A stretch of DNA of 64,000 nt from Sinorhizobium americanum (GTDB lineage Bacteria > Pseudomonadota > Alphaproteobacteria > Rhizobiales > Rhizobiaceae): contig NZ_LNQC01000074.1 in assembly GCF_001651855.1 (NCBI RefSeq), positions 44,382 through 108,381 of the forward strand. The letters are read 5' to 3'. Below are positions 1 through 9,569 of the stretch, piece by piece (position 1 is the stretch's first letter; each line of letters begins with the position of its first letter). Under the pieces are notes generated by a model. It saw nothing but the letters and a program-made list of their open reading frames with translations, did not search any database and was not told the DNA's origin. The translations under genes and the position numbers were made by a program.

Positions 1-1
1 G

Positions 2-1621
2 CGCATCGCCGAGGTACGGCACCTGAAGTCCGAACAGTTTCCCGAGGATGCCGGCCCTCTCGCCCATCCGGTGCGTCCGACGCAATATCGCGAGATCAAC
101 AACTTCTACACGACGACCGTCTATGAGAAGGGCTCCGAGGTGACGCGAATGATCGCGACCCTTCTCGGACGCGATCTTTTCAAGAAAGGCATGGACCTCT
201 ATTTCGACCGCCATGACGGCCAGGCGGTGACGATCGAAGATTTCATCGCCTGCTTCGAGGACGCGAGCGGCCGCGATCTCAGCCAGTTTTCGCTCTGGTA
301 TCACCAGGCGGGAACGCCGCTCATCACCGCCTCCGGTTTCTATGACGCGAAAAAGCAGAGCTATACCCTGTCGCTCGAACAGGCCGTGCCGGCGACACCG
401 GGCCAGAGCGCCAAGAAGTCTATGCATATTCCGCTCCGCGTAGGGCTCCTGCTTGAAGATGGAAGCGAGGCCAAGCCTGCAGCCGTCTCCGGCGCCGACG
501 TCACTGGCGACGTCTTGCATCTGACGGAGCGCAAGCAAACCGTCGTCTTTGCTGGTATTCCGTCCCGGCCCGTGCCCTCCTTCAATCGCGGCTTCTCTGC
601 GCCGATAAACCTGCATATCGAGCAGAGCGCGAAAGATCGCGCCCTCATCGCGCGCCACGAGGTCGACCTCTTCGCCCGGTGGCAGGCGCTGAATGCCATG
701 GCTCTCGACAATCTGGCCAAGGCAGCGGCGCAGGCGCGAAACGGCCAGCCGATCGTCTGCGACGAGGCGCTGATCGGCGGACTGCTGGCGGCGGCGGGTG
801 ACGAAGGGCTGGAGCCGGCGTTCCGCGCACAGGTCCTCTCGCTGCCGAGCGAAGCCGACATCGCCCGGGAGATCGGCCGCGACAACGATCCGGACGCGAT
901 CCAGTCGGGCCGCCAGGCGATCCTTTCCGCCGTCGCCGCATCCGGCAAGGACATCTTCACCCGATTGCTCGGCGAGATGGCACTTTCCGGCCCGTTCCGC
1001 CCCGACGCCGCGAGCGCCGGCCAGCGGGCGCTGCGCAACGCCGCCCTCTCCTATCTCGTCTACGGCGAAGATCAGCCGGCGAAGGCGGTCAGCGCGTTCC
1101 ATTCGGCCAACAATATGACCGATCTCAGCCAGGCGCTGACGCTGCTCGCTCACCGTTTTCCGGATGCGGCAGAAACGCTCGATGCGCTGGCCACGTTCAA
1201 GAAACGCTTCGCGGACAATGCGCTGGTGATCGACAAGTGGTTCGCCATACAAGCGACGATCCCCGGCGCCTCGACGCTCGAACGAGTCAAGGCGCTCATG
1301 TCCGATCCCCACTTCAATCCGAGCAACCCGAACCGCGTGCGCTCTCTCGTCGGCACCTTCGCCTTCTCCAACCCGACAGGCTTCAACCGTGCGGATGGCG
1401 AGGGCTACCGCTTCCTCGCGCGCCAGATCCTCGACATCGATCCCCGCAATCCGCAACTTGCAGCAAGGATCCTGACATCGATGCGCTCCTGGCGGTCGCT
1501 GGAGCAGGTGCGTGCCAAGCATGCCCAGGAGGCGCTCAAGGAAGTCGCCGGGGCCGCCAATCTTTCCGTCGACGTCAGCGACATCGTCGACCGGATGCTG
1601 AGCGACGGCAGCGCGGCGTAA
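2..1621 (+). CDS. pepN: Aminopeptidase N, C-terminal part (5' end outside window)
   Basis: Carboxy-terminal part of an M1-family zinc aminopeptidase, a cytosolic enzyme that removes N-terminal residues from peptides. The frame is open from base 2, so the start and the HEXXH zinc site lie outside the window. The visible part begins just after the catalytic core with RPTQYREINNFYTTTVYEKG, the conserved segment that carries the transition-state tyrosine of this family. It continues through the helical C-terminal domain typical of the bacterial PepN type (DUF3458 and ARM-repeat regions). It ends with TAA at 1619-1621. It is transcribed in the same direction as pleC but is separated from it by 334 bases. 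The family call is secure; only the N-terminus is missing. Confidence 0.93.
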   Translation, partial: RIAEVRHLKSEQFPEDAGPLAHPVRPTQYREINNFYTTTVYEKGSEVTRMIATLLGRDLFKKGMDLYFDRHDGQAVTIEDFIACFEDASGRDLSQFSLWYHQAGTPLITASGFYDAKKQSYTLSLEQAVPATPGQSAKKSMHIPLRVGLLLEDGSEAKPAAVSGADVTGDVLHLTERKQTVVFAGIPSRPVPSFNRGFSAPINLHIEQSAKDRALIARHEVDLFARWQALNAMALDNLAKAAAQARNGQPIVCDEALIGGLLAAAGDEGLEPAFRAQVLSLPSEADIAREIGRDNDPDAIQSGRQAILSAVAASGKDIFTRLLGEMALSGPFRPDAASAGQRALRNAALSYLVYGEDQPAKAVSAFHSANNMTDLSQALTLLAHRFPDAAETLDALATFKKRFADNALVIDKWFAIQATIPGASTLERVKALMSDPHFNPSNPNRVRSLVGTFAFSNPTGFNRADGEGYRFLARQILDIDPRNPQLAARILTSMRSWRSLEQVRAKHAQEALKEVAGAANLSVDVSDIVDRMLSDGSAA

Positions 1622-1675
1622 TCGCCGCGCGCTCGACCCGGCCTACTGCACCTCTCCTAAGCCGGGCTAATTCAA

Positions 1676-1735
1676 GGAAAACAGCTTGAAATTCAAAGCG
1701 CTACGGCGACTTCTGAGCGTCGGATAGGACATGCG
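1676..1735. repeat. Degenerate copy of a rhizobial intergenic mosaic repeat
   Basis: The words ATTCAAAGCGCTAC and the following GTCGGATAGGAC segment resemble the core of the two better copies at 39031-39132 and 40590-40690 (ATTCAAAGTGCTACAGCG and GTCTGATAAGAC). This copy is shorter and diverged. The comparison was made by eye only. Confidence 0.45.
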
Positions 1736-1774
1736 GCGTCGCAGGCGCTATGACTTTCCAACGATGAAAATTGG

Positions 1775-1789
1775 TTAACAAATCTTTAC
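1775..1789. promoter_or_regulatory. CtrA-box-like site upstream of pleC
   Basis: TTAA-N7-TTAC, seven of eight positions of the CtrA consensus TTAA-N7-TTAA, 166 bases before the pleC start. PleC acts upstream of CtrA through DivK, so feedback from CtrA is plausible but is only inferred. Confidence 0.35.
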
Positions 1790-1955
1790 CTGCGCCTCTA
1801 GACAAGGCGAATCGCCCTGTGATTCATTGAGTCAGATTCGGGCGGGCGGTGTACCGAATCACCAAAGCGTCGCGATTTCCGATGACGCTTCGGTTTAAGA
1901 GGATCACAGCGTCCCTTCGCATCCACATGCGGGACGCTCTCGAGGACGGCAGAAA

Positions 1956-4283
1956 TTGGGAAAGATAGCGGACGCGCGACGGGGAAGCGCAGCCGACGGG
2001 CGGTTGCGACTCAAGTTTCCGGGCTTTTTCGGCCTGGAACGGGAGCTCATCGACAAAGCGAGGCTCTTTGTCGAACCGGCATCACGCCGGCTCGCCCCGG
2101 CCGAGCCCATTCTCAAGCGGTCAATCCCCGTCCTGATCATCGCTTTCCTGCTGATCGTGGCCATTTCACGCATGTCGGGCATCATGGACGAGCACGCCCG
2201 GATGGAGGCCAGTTCGCGCCGGACCGTCAGCCTGGCGGCGACCGCGGCGACGGCAGCGTTTAAGGCGGGTGGATCGGAGCTCTTCGGTGAGGGGCAGCGG
2301 TGGGAAGCCGAACGCCGTCTCGCCGAATATTTGCCTGCTGAACTCCTCGACAGCGGCATGTTCTTGCTAACGGTTCGCCGGGACGGCCGTATCTTCGCGA
2401 GCACGCAGGCTGGGGCGCATTTCATCGGGCGCACGCTCACCTCGATTGCTCCGGACGTGGCATCGCTACAGTATTTCGGCGAAGGCGCCGGAGCGATGAG
2501 GGCGACGATCGACGGCGTCGAGCATCTGATCGCCCTGATGCAGGTGCCGGCATCCGCGGGCGTCGTGCTAGCGGCAACGCCGGTCGCCCGGTTCGAAGCC
2601 GCCTGGCGCGACGATGTCTCGCTCAACGTCACTCTGTTTGCCGGCATTTCGGCAATCCTGCTTGTCGTGCTTTACGCCTACTATATCCAGGCCAAGCGCG
2701 CCCGAGACGCCGATTCCGTGTTCGCCGAATCGAACCTGCGCGTCGAAACCGCATTGTCGCGCGGCCGCTGCGGACTCTGGGATTTCGACCTCGCCAACCG
2801 GCGCCTGTTCTGGTCGCGCTCCATGTACGAAATGCTCGGCATGCCCGGCGACAGCAGCGTGTTGTCGTTCGGCGACGCGGCTCGGCTGATGCATCCGGAG
2901 GATCGAGGTGTCTACCGGGTGGCGCGGGCGATCGCCAAGGGCAGCGAGCGCCAGATCGACCAGGTGTTCCGCATGCGCCACGCGGACGGCCATTACGTCT
3001 GGCTTCGGGCGCGCGCCCAGGTCATCCGCACGGTTTCGGGCCGCACGCATCTCATCGGTATCGCCATGGACGTCACCGAGCAGCATCGGCTCGCTCAGCG
3101 CTATGCGGAGGCGGACCAGCGTCTGACGGATGCCATCGAATGTACGTCGGAAGCCTTTGTGCTGTGGGACAAGCACGACCGGCTGGTCATGTGCAACACC
3201 CACTACCAGCAGGCCTACCAACTGCCGGACCATGTCCTCGTGCCGGGCACCGAACGCGCGGTGGTTCATGCGGCAGCGGCGAGACCGGTGATCGAGCGGC
3301 GCGTCGCCGACCCGGACCGCAGCAATCATTCGCAGACGAGCGAAGTGCAACTCGCCGACGAGCGCTGGCTGCAGATCAACGATCGACGCACCCGCGACGG
3401 CGGCCTCGTTTCGGTCGGCACCGATATCACGCTGCTCAAGCGGCATCAGGTGCGGCTGCGCGAATCCGAGCGGCGGCTGATGGCGACGATCGGCGATCTC
3501 TCGGCCTCGCGCATCACGCTCGAACGGCAGAAGGAGGAGCTTTCCGTCGCCAACGCTAATTACCAGGCGGAAAAGGAACGGGCCGAGGCGGCAAACCGCG
3601 CAAAGTCCGAGTTCCTCGCCAACATGTCGCATGAGTTGCGCACGCCGCTCAACGCCATTCTCGGCTTCTCGGAGATCCTGCAGAACCAGATGTTCGGGCC
3701 GCTCGGCTCGGAGAAATATCACGAATACTCCCGCGACATCTACGAGAGCGGCAAGCACCTGCTCAACGTCATCAACGACATACTCGACATGTCGAAGATC
3801 GAGGCCGGTCACATGCGCATCACGCGCGAAAGGATCGACCTTGCACCGCTGATCGAGGAAACCCTTCGCTTCACCACCATACCGGCGCAGCAAAAGAACA
3901 TCCGTGTCGTCCAGGAGATCTCCTCGGGCCTCACGATGTTCGCCGATCGCCGCGCGATGAAGCAGGTGCTGCTCAACCTTTTGTCCAATGCGGTCAAGTT
4001 CACCAATGAGGGTGGCCGCATTTCGCTGAGGGCACGCAAGGTTCGCGGCGCGGTGACGCTGACGATCGCCGACTCCGGCATTGGCATTCCCAGGCACGCG
4101 CTGGAGAAAATCGGCCATCCCTTCGAACAGGTGCAGAGCCAGTATGCCAAGAGCAAGGGCGGCTCCGGCTTAGGGCTGGCCATCTCCCGCTCACTCACGC
4201 GCCTCCACGGGGGACGGATGAAAATCCATTCCGCCGAAGACGTCGGCACGATCATCTCCGTGCGGATCCCGGACCTCGCCTGA
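1956..4283 (+). CDS. pleC: PleC-type sensor histidine kinase/phosphatase
   Basis: A 775-residue membrane histidine kinase. One transmembrane helix lies near residues 50-67 and a second near residues 225-245, bracketing a periplasmic or extracytoplasmic segment. Two PAS-like domains follow (about 270-380 and 385-500), then a short coiled coil, a HisKA domain with the phospho-acceptor in MSHELRTPLNAILGFSEIL (His559), and an HATPase_c domain with LLNLLSNAVKFT, DSGIGIP and GGSGLGL motifs. PleC family kinases act mainly as phosphatases of DivK and help set cell polarity and CtrA activity. The HisKA region is of the PleC/DivJ/PdhS type. The position between pepN and glnE matches my memory of S. meliloti pleC. 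The start is TTG, with GAGGA about nine bases upstream; no in-frame ATG lies close by. A short frame at 1927-1968 overlaps the start region. Confidence 0.85.
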   Translation: MGKIADARRGSAADGRLRLKFPGFFGLERELIDKARLFVEPASRRLAPAEPILKRSIPVLIIAFLLIVAISRMSGIMDEHARMEASSRRTVSLAATAATAAFKAGGSELFGEGQRWEAERRLAEYLPAELLDSGMFLLTVRRDGRIFASTQAGAHFIGRTLTSIAPDVASLQYFGEGAGAMRATIDGVEHLIALMQVPASAGVVLAATPVARFEAAWRDDVSLNVTLFAGISAILLVVLYAYYIQAKRARDADSVFAESNLRVETALSRGRCGLWDFDLANRRLFWSRSMYEMLGMPGDSSVLSFGDAARLMHPEDRGVYRVARAIAKGSERQIDQVFRMRHADGHYVWLRARAQVIRTVSGRTHLIGIAMDVTEQHRLAQRYAEADQRLTDAIECTSEAFVLWDKHDRLVMCNTHYQQAYQLPDHVLVPGTERAVVHAAAARPVIERRVADPDRSNHSQTSEVQLADERWLQINDRRTRDGGLVSVGTDITLLKRHQVRLRESERRLMATIGDLSASRITLERQKEELSVANANYQAEKERAEAANRAKSEFLANMSHELRTPLNAILGFSEILQNQMFGPLGSEKYHEYSRDIYESGKHLLNVINDILDMSKIEAGHMRITRERIDLAPLIEETLRFTTIPAQQKNIRVVQEISSGLTMFADRRAMKQVLLNLLSNAVKFTNEGGRISLRARKVRGAVTLTIADSGIGIPRHALEKIGHPFEQVQSQYAKSKGGSGLGLAISRSLTRLHGGRMKIHSAEDVGTIISVRIPDLA

Positions 4284-4307
4284 ACCCAGCCGTAGTCAGC
4301 GAGCCGC

Positions 4308-7265
4308 TCAGCCCGCGAGGACCGACTGGAATATGCCGCGCACCGCCTTGGAGAAGCGGCGTATGTCAGCCTCCAGATGCTTGAGGTCCGGGTAATCGCC
4401 AGCCCGGCAAACGAGATCGACAAGGCCGGCAGGGGCCTCCTTGGGGTCGAAATCGCCGTCGATACAAAGCCGCACGATCTGAGAGACCTCGGTAAAGAGC
4501 GCGAGCGCCTCGACGGCCATGTCGCGATCGTTTGCATCCATCAGGGCGGCGCCGAGCGCCTTCAGCGCCTCCATCGTATGCGTTCCGGCAGGCGGCGGTA
4601 CCTCGCCTTTCGCCGGCGCCACTAGCGCCAAATATTGCGCGATGAACTCGATATCAACGAGGCCACCGGGAATGAGCTTGAAGTCCCAGATGTCGTTCGG
4701 CGGCTTCTCCTTGTCGATGAGATCGCGCATCTCGTCGACGTCCTTGCGGACCTTGGCGATGTCTCGCTTCTGCGACAGGACCTCGGCGAAGATCGCCTCC
4801 GCTTCGCCCATCAGGCTTTTGTCGCCGCAGATGCATCGGGCGCGGGTCAGCGCCAGATGTTCCCAGGTCCAGGCCTCCTCACGCTGATATTTGGCAAAGG
4901 CGGTAATGCGGGTCGCAACCGGGCCCTTGTTGCCCGAGGGCCTCAGCCGCAAGTCGACATTGTAGAGGACGCCCTCGGCGGTCGGGGCGGAAAGAGCCGC
5001 GATCAGCCGCTGCGTCAGGCGCGTGAAATAGCGCGTCGGGTCGAGCGGCTTGGCGCCCTCGGATTGGTGGGCGTTGCCGTCATAGTCGTAGAGCAGGATG
5101 AGGTCGACGTCGGAACCGGCCGTCAGTTCGTGGCTGCCGAGCTTTCCCATGCCGACGACGGCGACCCGACCACCCGGGAAATGGCCGTGCGCGGAGCGAA
5201 CCTCTGCCAGAACCGCCTCCAGCGCAGCGGCGATGATCAGGTCGGCAAGATCTGTGAAGGCCCTGCCCGCCTGCAGGCCGGAGATCGTGCCGGTCAGCAA
5301 CCGGATGCCGATCAGAAAACGCTGCTCGGCGGCGATGATGCGCAGGCGGTCCAGCACCTCCTCGTAGTGGTGGGCACCGGCGACGAAGCTGGCGATCCGC
5401 GGTGCCAGATAATCTCGCGTCGGCAGTTCGGCGAGCAGGCCCGGGTCCAGCATGCCGTCGAAGACATGGGGCCTGGCGGCGATGATATCGGCCAGGCGCG
5501 GCGCCGAGGACATGATATTGACGATCAGCGACAACAGCCCCGGATTGCTGCCGAGCAGCGAGAAAAGCTGGATGCCGGCAGGGAGGCCGGAGAGGAACTG
5601 GTCGAAGCGCAGCAATGCCTCGTCGGCGCGCCGGCTCTCGCCGAAGACGCGCAGAAGCTCCGGCGTCAATTCCGTCAGGCGTTCGCGTGCCTCGACCGAT
5701 TGGGTCGCCCGATAGCGCCCGTAGTGCCAGGTGCGAATAATACGGGCGATGTCGGAAGGACGCTGGAAACCCAGCCGTTTCAGCGTTTCGAGCGTGTCCG
5801 GGTCATCCTGCTGACCGGTGAAGACCAGATTGCCGGTCTCTGCAGAGAGTCTCGCTTCCTGTTCGAAAAGCTGGGCGTAGCGTCGCTCGACCGTCCGCAA
5901 CACCCGGGAAAACTCCCTGGAGAAGGACGCCGTATCTTCGAAGCCGAGCATCGACGCGATGCGCCTCAGTTCCGCCTCGCTCTCGGGCACCAGATGGGTC
6001 TGCTCGTCATGCACCATCTGGATGCGGTGCTCGACGTCACGAAGGAACCAATAGGCAGCGATCAGTTCATGCGCCGTGGCGCGATCGATCCAGCCGGCCT
6101 CGGCCAGCACATGCAGCATCGCCTCGGTTTCGCGCAGCCGCAGCGCAGGCGTCCGGCCGCCGGCAATCAGTTGCTGGGTCTGCACGAAAAACTCGATCTC
6201 GCGGATGCCGCCGCGGCCAAGCTTGACGTTGTGGCCCTTCACGGCGATCTCGCCGTGGCCCTTGTGCGCGTGGATTTGACGCTTGATCGAGTGAATGTCG
6301 GCGATCGCCGCATAATCCAGGTACTTCCGGAAGACGAAGGGCGTCAGTTCCTTGAGGAAACGCTCGCCGGCCGGAAGGTCACCGGCGATCGGGCGCGCCT
6401 TGATAAAAGCAGCCCGCTCCCAGTTCTGCCCCCTGCTCTCATAATAAAGCATCGCCGCCTCGACGGGGATTGCGAGCGGCGTCGAGCCGGGATCGGGCCG
6501 AAGCCGCAGGTCCGTGCGGAACACGTAGCCGTCGCCGGTCCGCTCCTGCAGGATGCGGATCAGCCTTCGCAAGAGCCGCGCGAAGACCTCCGTCGCCTCA
6601 TCGCGGCTGACGAGGATGCCGGACTGCGGATCATAGAAGACCACGAGGTCGATGTCGGAGGAATAGTTGAGCTCGCACGCCCCGAGCTTGCCCATGCCGA
6701 GCACGACGACGCCCGAGCCGACGCTCGGCGCCGAGTCATCCGGGAGGACGAACTTGCCGCTCTCATGCGCGCCGAGCAGCAGGTGATCGATCGTCGCCGA
6801 TACCGCCGCGCCGGCGAACTCGCTCAGCCAGCGCGTCGTTTCGCGGCCATCAAACAGCCGCGAGAGATCGGCAAGTGCGACGGCGAAGGCACCCTCCCGC
6901 CTTGCCCGCCGCAGCCGCGCCATGATTTCCGTATCCGGCAGGGCCTTGCCTGCGACCCCGCTTTGCCACGCCAGCCGCGCCGCATCGATCCGACTTCGTA
7001 AAAATCCACTGAGGCTTTCGCTCAGCAGCGCCTCGACAATGGCAGGGCTGCTTGCCGCGGTATCGCGCAGGAAAGGCGAGAGGGCGAAAGCGGCGAGGAT
7101 CAAGTGCTTGAGCGGCGTATCGGACGCCAGAAGCCTGGCGATGGGCTCGCTTCCCTTCGCCATGTCCTTCAGAACGGAAAGGGCGACCTTCGCGTCCGTC
7201 TGGCTCGCCGGACGGATCGGCACTACCTCGATATCGGACAGCCGCCTTTCAGTCGCGTCCACCAT
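4308..7265 (-). CDS. glnE: Bifunctional glutamine synthetase adenylyltransferase/deadenylase
   Basis: Adds AMP to glutamine synthetase and removes it in response to PII status, shutting down or restoring ammonia assimilation. The protein has two GlnE nucleotidyltransferase domains, each with its metal-binding core: GMGKLGACELNYSSDIDLVVF near residues 200-220 and GMGKLGSHELTAGSDVDLILL near 715-735. Each is followed by a helical GlnD-PII uridylyltransferase-like domain. The start at 7265 (985 residues) is preferred because GGAGGAG lies seven bases upstream; a start at 7310 would add 15 residues without such a site. The gene converges with pleC (24 bases between the stops) and lies downstream of the two-component genes in the same direction. 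Confidence 0.95.
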   Translation of the reverse strand: MVDATERRLSDIEVVPIRPASQTDAKVALSVLKDMAKGSEPIARLLASDTPLKHLILAAFALSPFLRDTAASSPAIVEALLSESLSGFLRSRIDAARLAWQSGVAGKALPDTEIMARLRRARREGAFAVALADLSRLFDGRETTRWLSEFAGAAVSATIDHLLLGAHESGKFVLPDDSAPSVGSGVVVLGMGKLGACELNYSSDIDLVVFYDPQSGILVSRDEATEVFARLLRRLIRILQERTGDGYVFRTDLRLRPDPGSTPLAIPVEAAMLYYESRGQNWERAAFIKARPIAGDLPAGERFLKELTPFVFRKYLDYAAIADIHSIKRQIHAHKGHGEIAVKGHNVKLGRGGIREIEFFVQTQQLIAGGRTPALRLRETEAMLHVLAEAGWIDRATAHELIAAYWFLRDVEHRIQMVHDEQTHLVPESEAELRRIASMLGFEDTASFSREFSRVLRTVERRYAQLFEQEARLSAETGNLVFTGQQDDPDTLETLKRLGFQRPSDIARIIRTWHYGRYRATQSVEARERLTELTPELLRVFGESRRADEALLRFDQFLSGLPAGIQLFSLLGSNPGLLSLIVNIMSSAPRLADIIAARPHVFDGMLDPGLLAELPTRDYLAPRIASFVAGAHHYEEVLDRLRIIAAEQRFLIGIRLLTGTISGLQAGRAFTDLADLIIAAALEAVLAEVRSAHGHFPGGRVAVVGMGKLGSHELTAGSDVDLILLYDYDGNAHQSEGAKPLDPTRYFTRLTQRLIAALSAPTAEGVLYNVDLRLRPSGNKGPVATRITAFAKYQREEAWTWEHLALTRARCICGDKSLMGEAEAIFAEVLSQKRDIAKVRKDVDEMRDLIDKEKPPNDIWDFKLIPGGLVDIEFIAQYLALVAPAKGEVPPPAGTHTMEALKALGAALMDANDRDMAVEALALFTEVSQIVRLCIDGDFDPKEAPAGLVDLVCRAGDYPDLKHLEADIRRFSKAVRGIFQSVLAG

Positions 7266-7334
7266 CGGTCTTCTCCTCCCCTTCGGATCGTCGGAATTCG
7301 ATCGCTCCAACCGGTAATTGCCGTGACCGGTGTA

Positions 7335-8732
7335 TCAGGTCACGCCGGCGGGGAAAACCAAGCGTACCGTGAGGCCCTTTCCATCCGGTTCCGTCGCCGA
7401 AAGATCCAATGATCCATGGTGCATCTCCATAACCGCCTCGACAAGCGAAAGACCGAGACCGGTGCCGGGTTTCGTGCGGCTCTCATCCAGCCGCACGAAG
7501 CGCTTGACCACTTCGTCGCGCATATTTTCCGGCACGCCTGGACCATGATCGGCAACCTTCAGGACGACATTGGCGCCGCTCTTCTTCATCTCAACCCGGA
7601 TGAGCGGGTTTTCCGCTCCCTCGGCATATTTGATCGCGTTGTCGATCAAGTTCCCGAGCGCCTGGCCGATCAGCTCGCGATTGCCGGCGACAACGATGCC
7701 CGGCTGGACGTCTGCTTCCAGGCGCAGGGCACCTTCCTCGGCGACCGGCTCGTAAAGTTCGACGCAATCCGCGAGGATGCCGGACAAGTCGACATCGCTC
7801 ATCTCGGCGACGGCGGAGCCCGCCTCAACGCGCGAGATCATCAGCAGCGCATTGAAGGTCCGGATCAGTTGATCGGACTCGCCGATGATTTCCTCGAGCG
7901 CACCGTTCTGGTTGCCACCTTCCTTGCTGGCGAGCGCCGCTTCGGCCTTGTTGCGCAGCCGCGTCAAAGGCGTCTTGAGATCGTGCGCGATATTGTCGGA
8001 GACCTGCTTCAGCCCCTCGTTCAGCTTCTCGATCCGCCCCAGCATCGCGTTCAACGATTCCGACAGCCGGTCGAACTCGTCGCCCGAGCCGCTCGTCGGC
8101 AGCCGTTGCGAAAGGTCTCCGGCCATGATCTTGGTGCTTGCCTCCGACATCCGATCGATGCGCCTCAAGGCGTTTCGGCCGATGCCGAACCAGATGACAA
8201 GCGCGCCGAGCCCCATGATGCCGAGCGCCACCACCAGGGCCTGGCGGACGAGAACGCGAAACTTTTCCGGTTCCTGCAAGTCGCGGCCGACGAGGATGCG
8301 CAGGCCGTTGTCGAGCAGGAGCACCTGGGCGAGTGCGACGTGGTTGCCCGTGCGGTTTTCATCGGTGAAGCGCCGGTAGTGAAAAGGCTCCGACGTCCAC
8401 CCCTCGTCGTCGAGCAGGCCAGGCTCGAGGCCCGCGACGTTGCCGGCCAGGATTTCCCCGCTCGGCCCCGCAATGACGTAAAGGTTGGCGCCCGGCTGGC
8501 GGGCCCGGCGCTCCAACGAGCGAAGCAGGCCGTTGACGCCGGCACGCTCGTAGATGTCCTCGATCTGGGCCGCCTCGACGGCAATTCCTTCACGCGTCTG
8601 CTGCTGCAGAAGACGCTCGGACATGCCGGTCACGTAGAAGACGAGGAAGACGGCGCAAAGGGAGAAGAGGACGAGATAGAGCGCGGAGAGCCGGACCGCA
8701 GTCGTCCTGAACAGAACGCCGACTTTGCTCAT
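7335..8732 (-). CDS. Sensor histidine kinase (EnvZ/CpxA-like architecture)
   Basis: A 465-residue kinase with an N-terminal transmembrane helix (about 12-34), a periplasmic segment of about 120 residues, a second helix (about 165-187), a HAMP domain, HisKA with the acceptor histidine in NIAHDLKTPLTRL, and HATPase_c with GNLIDNAIKYA, DHGPGVPE and GTGLGLSLV. It phosphorylates the regulator encoded immediately upstream; their frames overlap by 4 bases (ATGA), so translation is coupled. The neighbour downstream in the genome is glnE; degP1 precedes the pair on the same strand, which would suit an envelope-stress role, but the signal is not known from the sequence. Confidence 0.85.
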   Translation of the reverse strand: MSKVGVLFRTTAVRLSALYLVLFSLCAVFLVFYVTGMSERLLQQQTREGIAVEAAQIEDIYERAGVNGLLRSLERRARQPGANLYVIAGPSGEILAGNVAGLEPGLLDDEGWTSEPFHYRRFTDENRTGNHVALAQVLLLDNGLRILVGRDLQEPEKFRVLVRQALVVALGIMGLGALVIWFGIGRNALRRIDRMSEASTKIMAGDLSQRLPTSGSGDEFDRLSESLNAMLGRIEKLNEGLKQVSDNIAHDLKTPLTRLRNKAEAALASKEGGNQNGALEEIIGESDQLIRTFNALLMISRVEAGSAVAEMSDVDLSGILADCVELYEPVAEEGALRLEADVQPGIVVAGNRELIGQALGNLIDNAIKYAEGAENPLIRVEMKKSGANVVLKVADHGPGVPENMRDEVVKRFVRLDESRTKPGTGLGLSLVEAVMEMHHGSLDLSATEPDGKGLTVRLVFPAGVT

Positions 8733-9430
8733 GCGTCAGCGGTCCGGTCGTCCTTGATCATGTAGCCGGCGCCGCGAACGGTCCTCAGCAACGGCGGATC
8801 GAAATCCTTCTCGATCTTGGAGCGCAAGCGGGATACGTGCACGTCAATTACATTGGTCTGCGGATCGAAGTGATAATCCCACACATTCTCGAGCAGCATG
8901 GTTCTCGTTACTACCTGCCCGGCATTCTTCATCAGATATTCAAGCAGACGGAACTCGCGAGGCTGCAGCGGGATTTCCTTGCCCTGGCGGCGAACCGAAT
9001 GGGAGAGCCGGTCCAGTTCGAGGTCGCCGACGCGGTAAACCATGTCCTGGTCAGGCATGCCCTTCCGCCGGCCGAGCACCTCGACACGCGCCAGAAGCTC
9101 GCTGAAGGCATAGGGTTTGGGGAGGTAGTCGTCGCCACCGGCACGAAGGCCCGTCACCCGATCATCCACCTGCCCGAGGGCGGAGAGAATGAGCACCGGC
9201 GTATGGATGCCTCGGCGCCTCAATTCGGTGATCAGCGACAGGCCGTCGCGGCGTGGCAGCATGCGGTCCACGACAAGCACGTCATAGGCGTTCTCGCTCG
9301 CCATGAACAGGCCGCTCTCGCCGTCACTGGCGTGATCGGAAACGATGCCCGCTTCGCGGAACGCCTTCGCAAGATAGGCGGCCGCTTCGATATCATCTTC
9401 AACTATCAGAATCTTCATACGGGTGACCAT
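8729..9430 (-). CDS. OmpR/PhoB-family response regulator
   Basis: A 233-residue regulator. The receiver domain (about 5-120) has the acidic pair EDD, the phosphorylated Asp in VLVVDRMLPRRDG and the conserved Lys in YLPKPYA. The C-terminal winged-helix domain includes LQPREFRLLEYLMKNAG and NVIDVHVSRLRSKI. It is the partner of the kinase with which it overlaps by 4 bases. The ATG at 9430 has GAGG about nine bases upstream; the internal ATG at 9418 would start right at MKILIVEDD but lacks a clear site. The gene lies 139 bases downstream of degP1 on the same strand, so it may have its own promoter. Confidence 0.88.
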   Translation of the reverse strand: MVTRMKILIVEDDIEAAAYLAKAFREAGIVSDHASDGESGLFMASENAYDVLVVDRMLPRRDGLSLITELRRRGIHTPVLILSALGQVDDRVTGLRAGGDDYLPKPYAFSELLARVEVLGRRKGMPDQDMVYRVGDLELDRLSHSVRRQGKEIPLQPREFRLLEYLMKNAGQVVTRTMLLENVWDYHFDPQTNVIDVHVSRLRSKIEKDFDPPLLRTVRGAGYMIKDDRTADA

Positions 9431-9569
9431 AGTCCCGGACCTCTGTTCGTCTCAACCGGTTTCGGTGCGTGGGCCGAATGCAGGGTTCGGCCGGAACAGA
9501 GAACGTCGCGATATCGGCAGATGTCGCGGCGCCTCATCATCAGTCAGGATGCGGGTGGCGTGCCGCGCC

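Larger units (their letters stand above)
1622..1955. other. Intergenic region pepN-pleC: degenerate repeat, hairpins, CtrA-like site
   Basis: A 334-base non-coding stretch. It holds a degraded copy of the mosaic repeat (about 1676-1735), a near-match to a CtrA box (1775-1789) and two consecutive hairpins: arms 1835-1841/1854-1860 (GATTCGG/CCGAATC) and 1865-1871/1884-1890 (AAGCGTC/GACGCTT). A 13-codon frame, 1927-1968, overlaps the pleC start in another frame. The pleC promoter probably lies here. Confidence 0.6.

Noticed and set aside
4635..7001. 788-codon open frame on the plus strand across glnE
   Set aside because: It mirrors the real glnE gene on the other strand. Long open antisense frames are common in GC-rich DNA, and its product is rich in Arg, Gln, Asp and Gly without family sequence.
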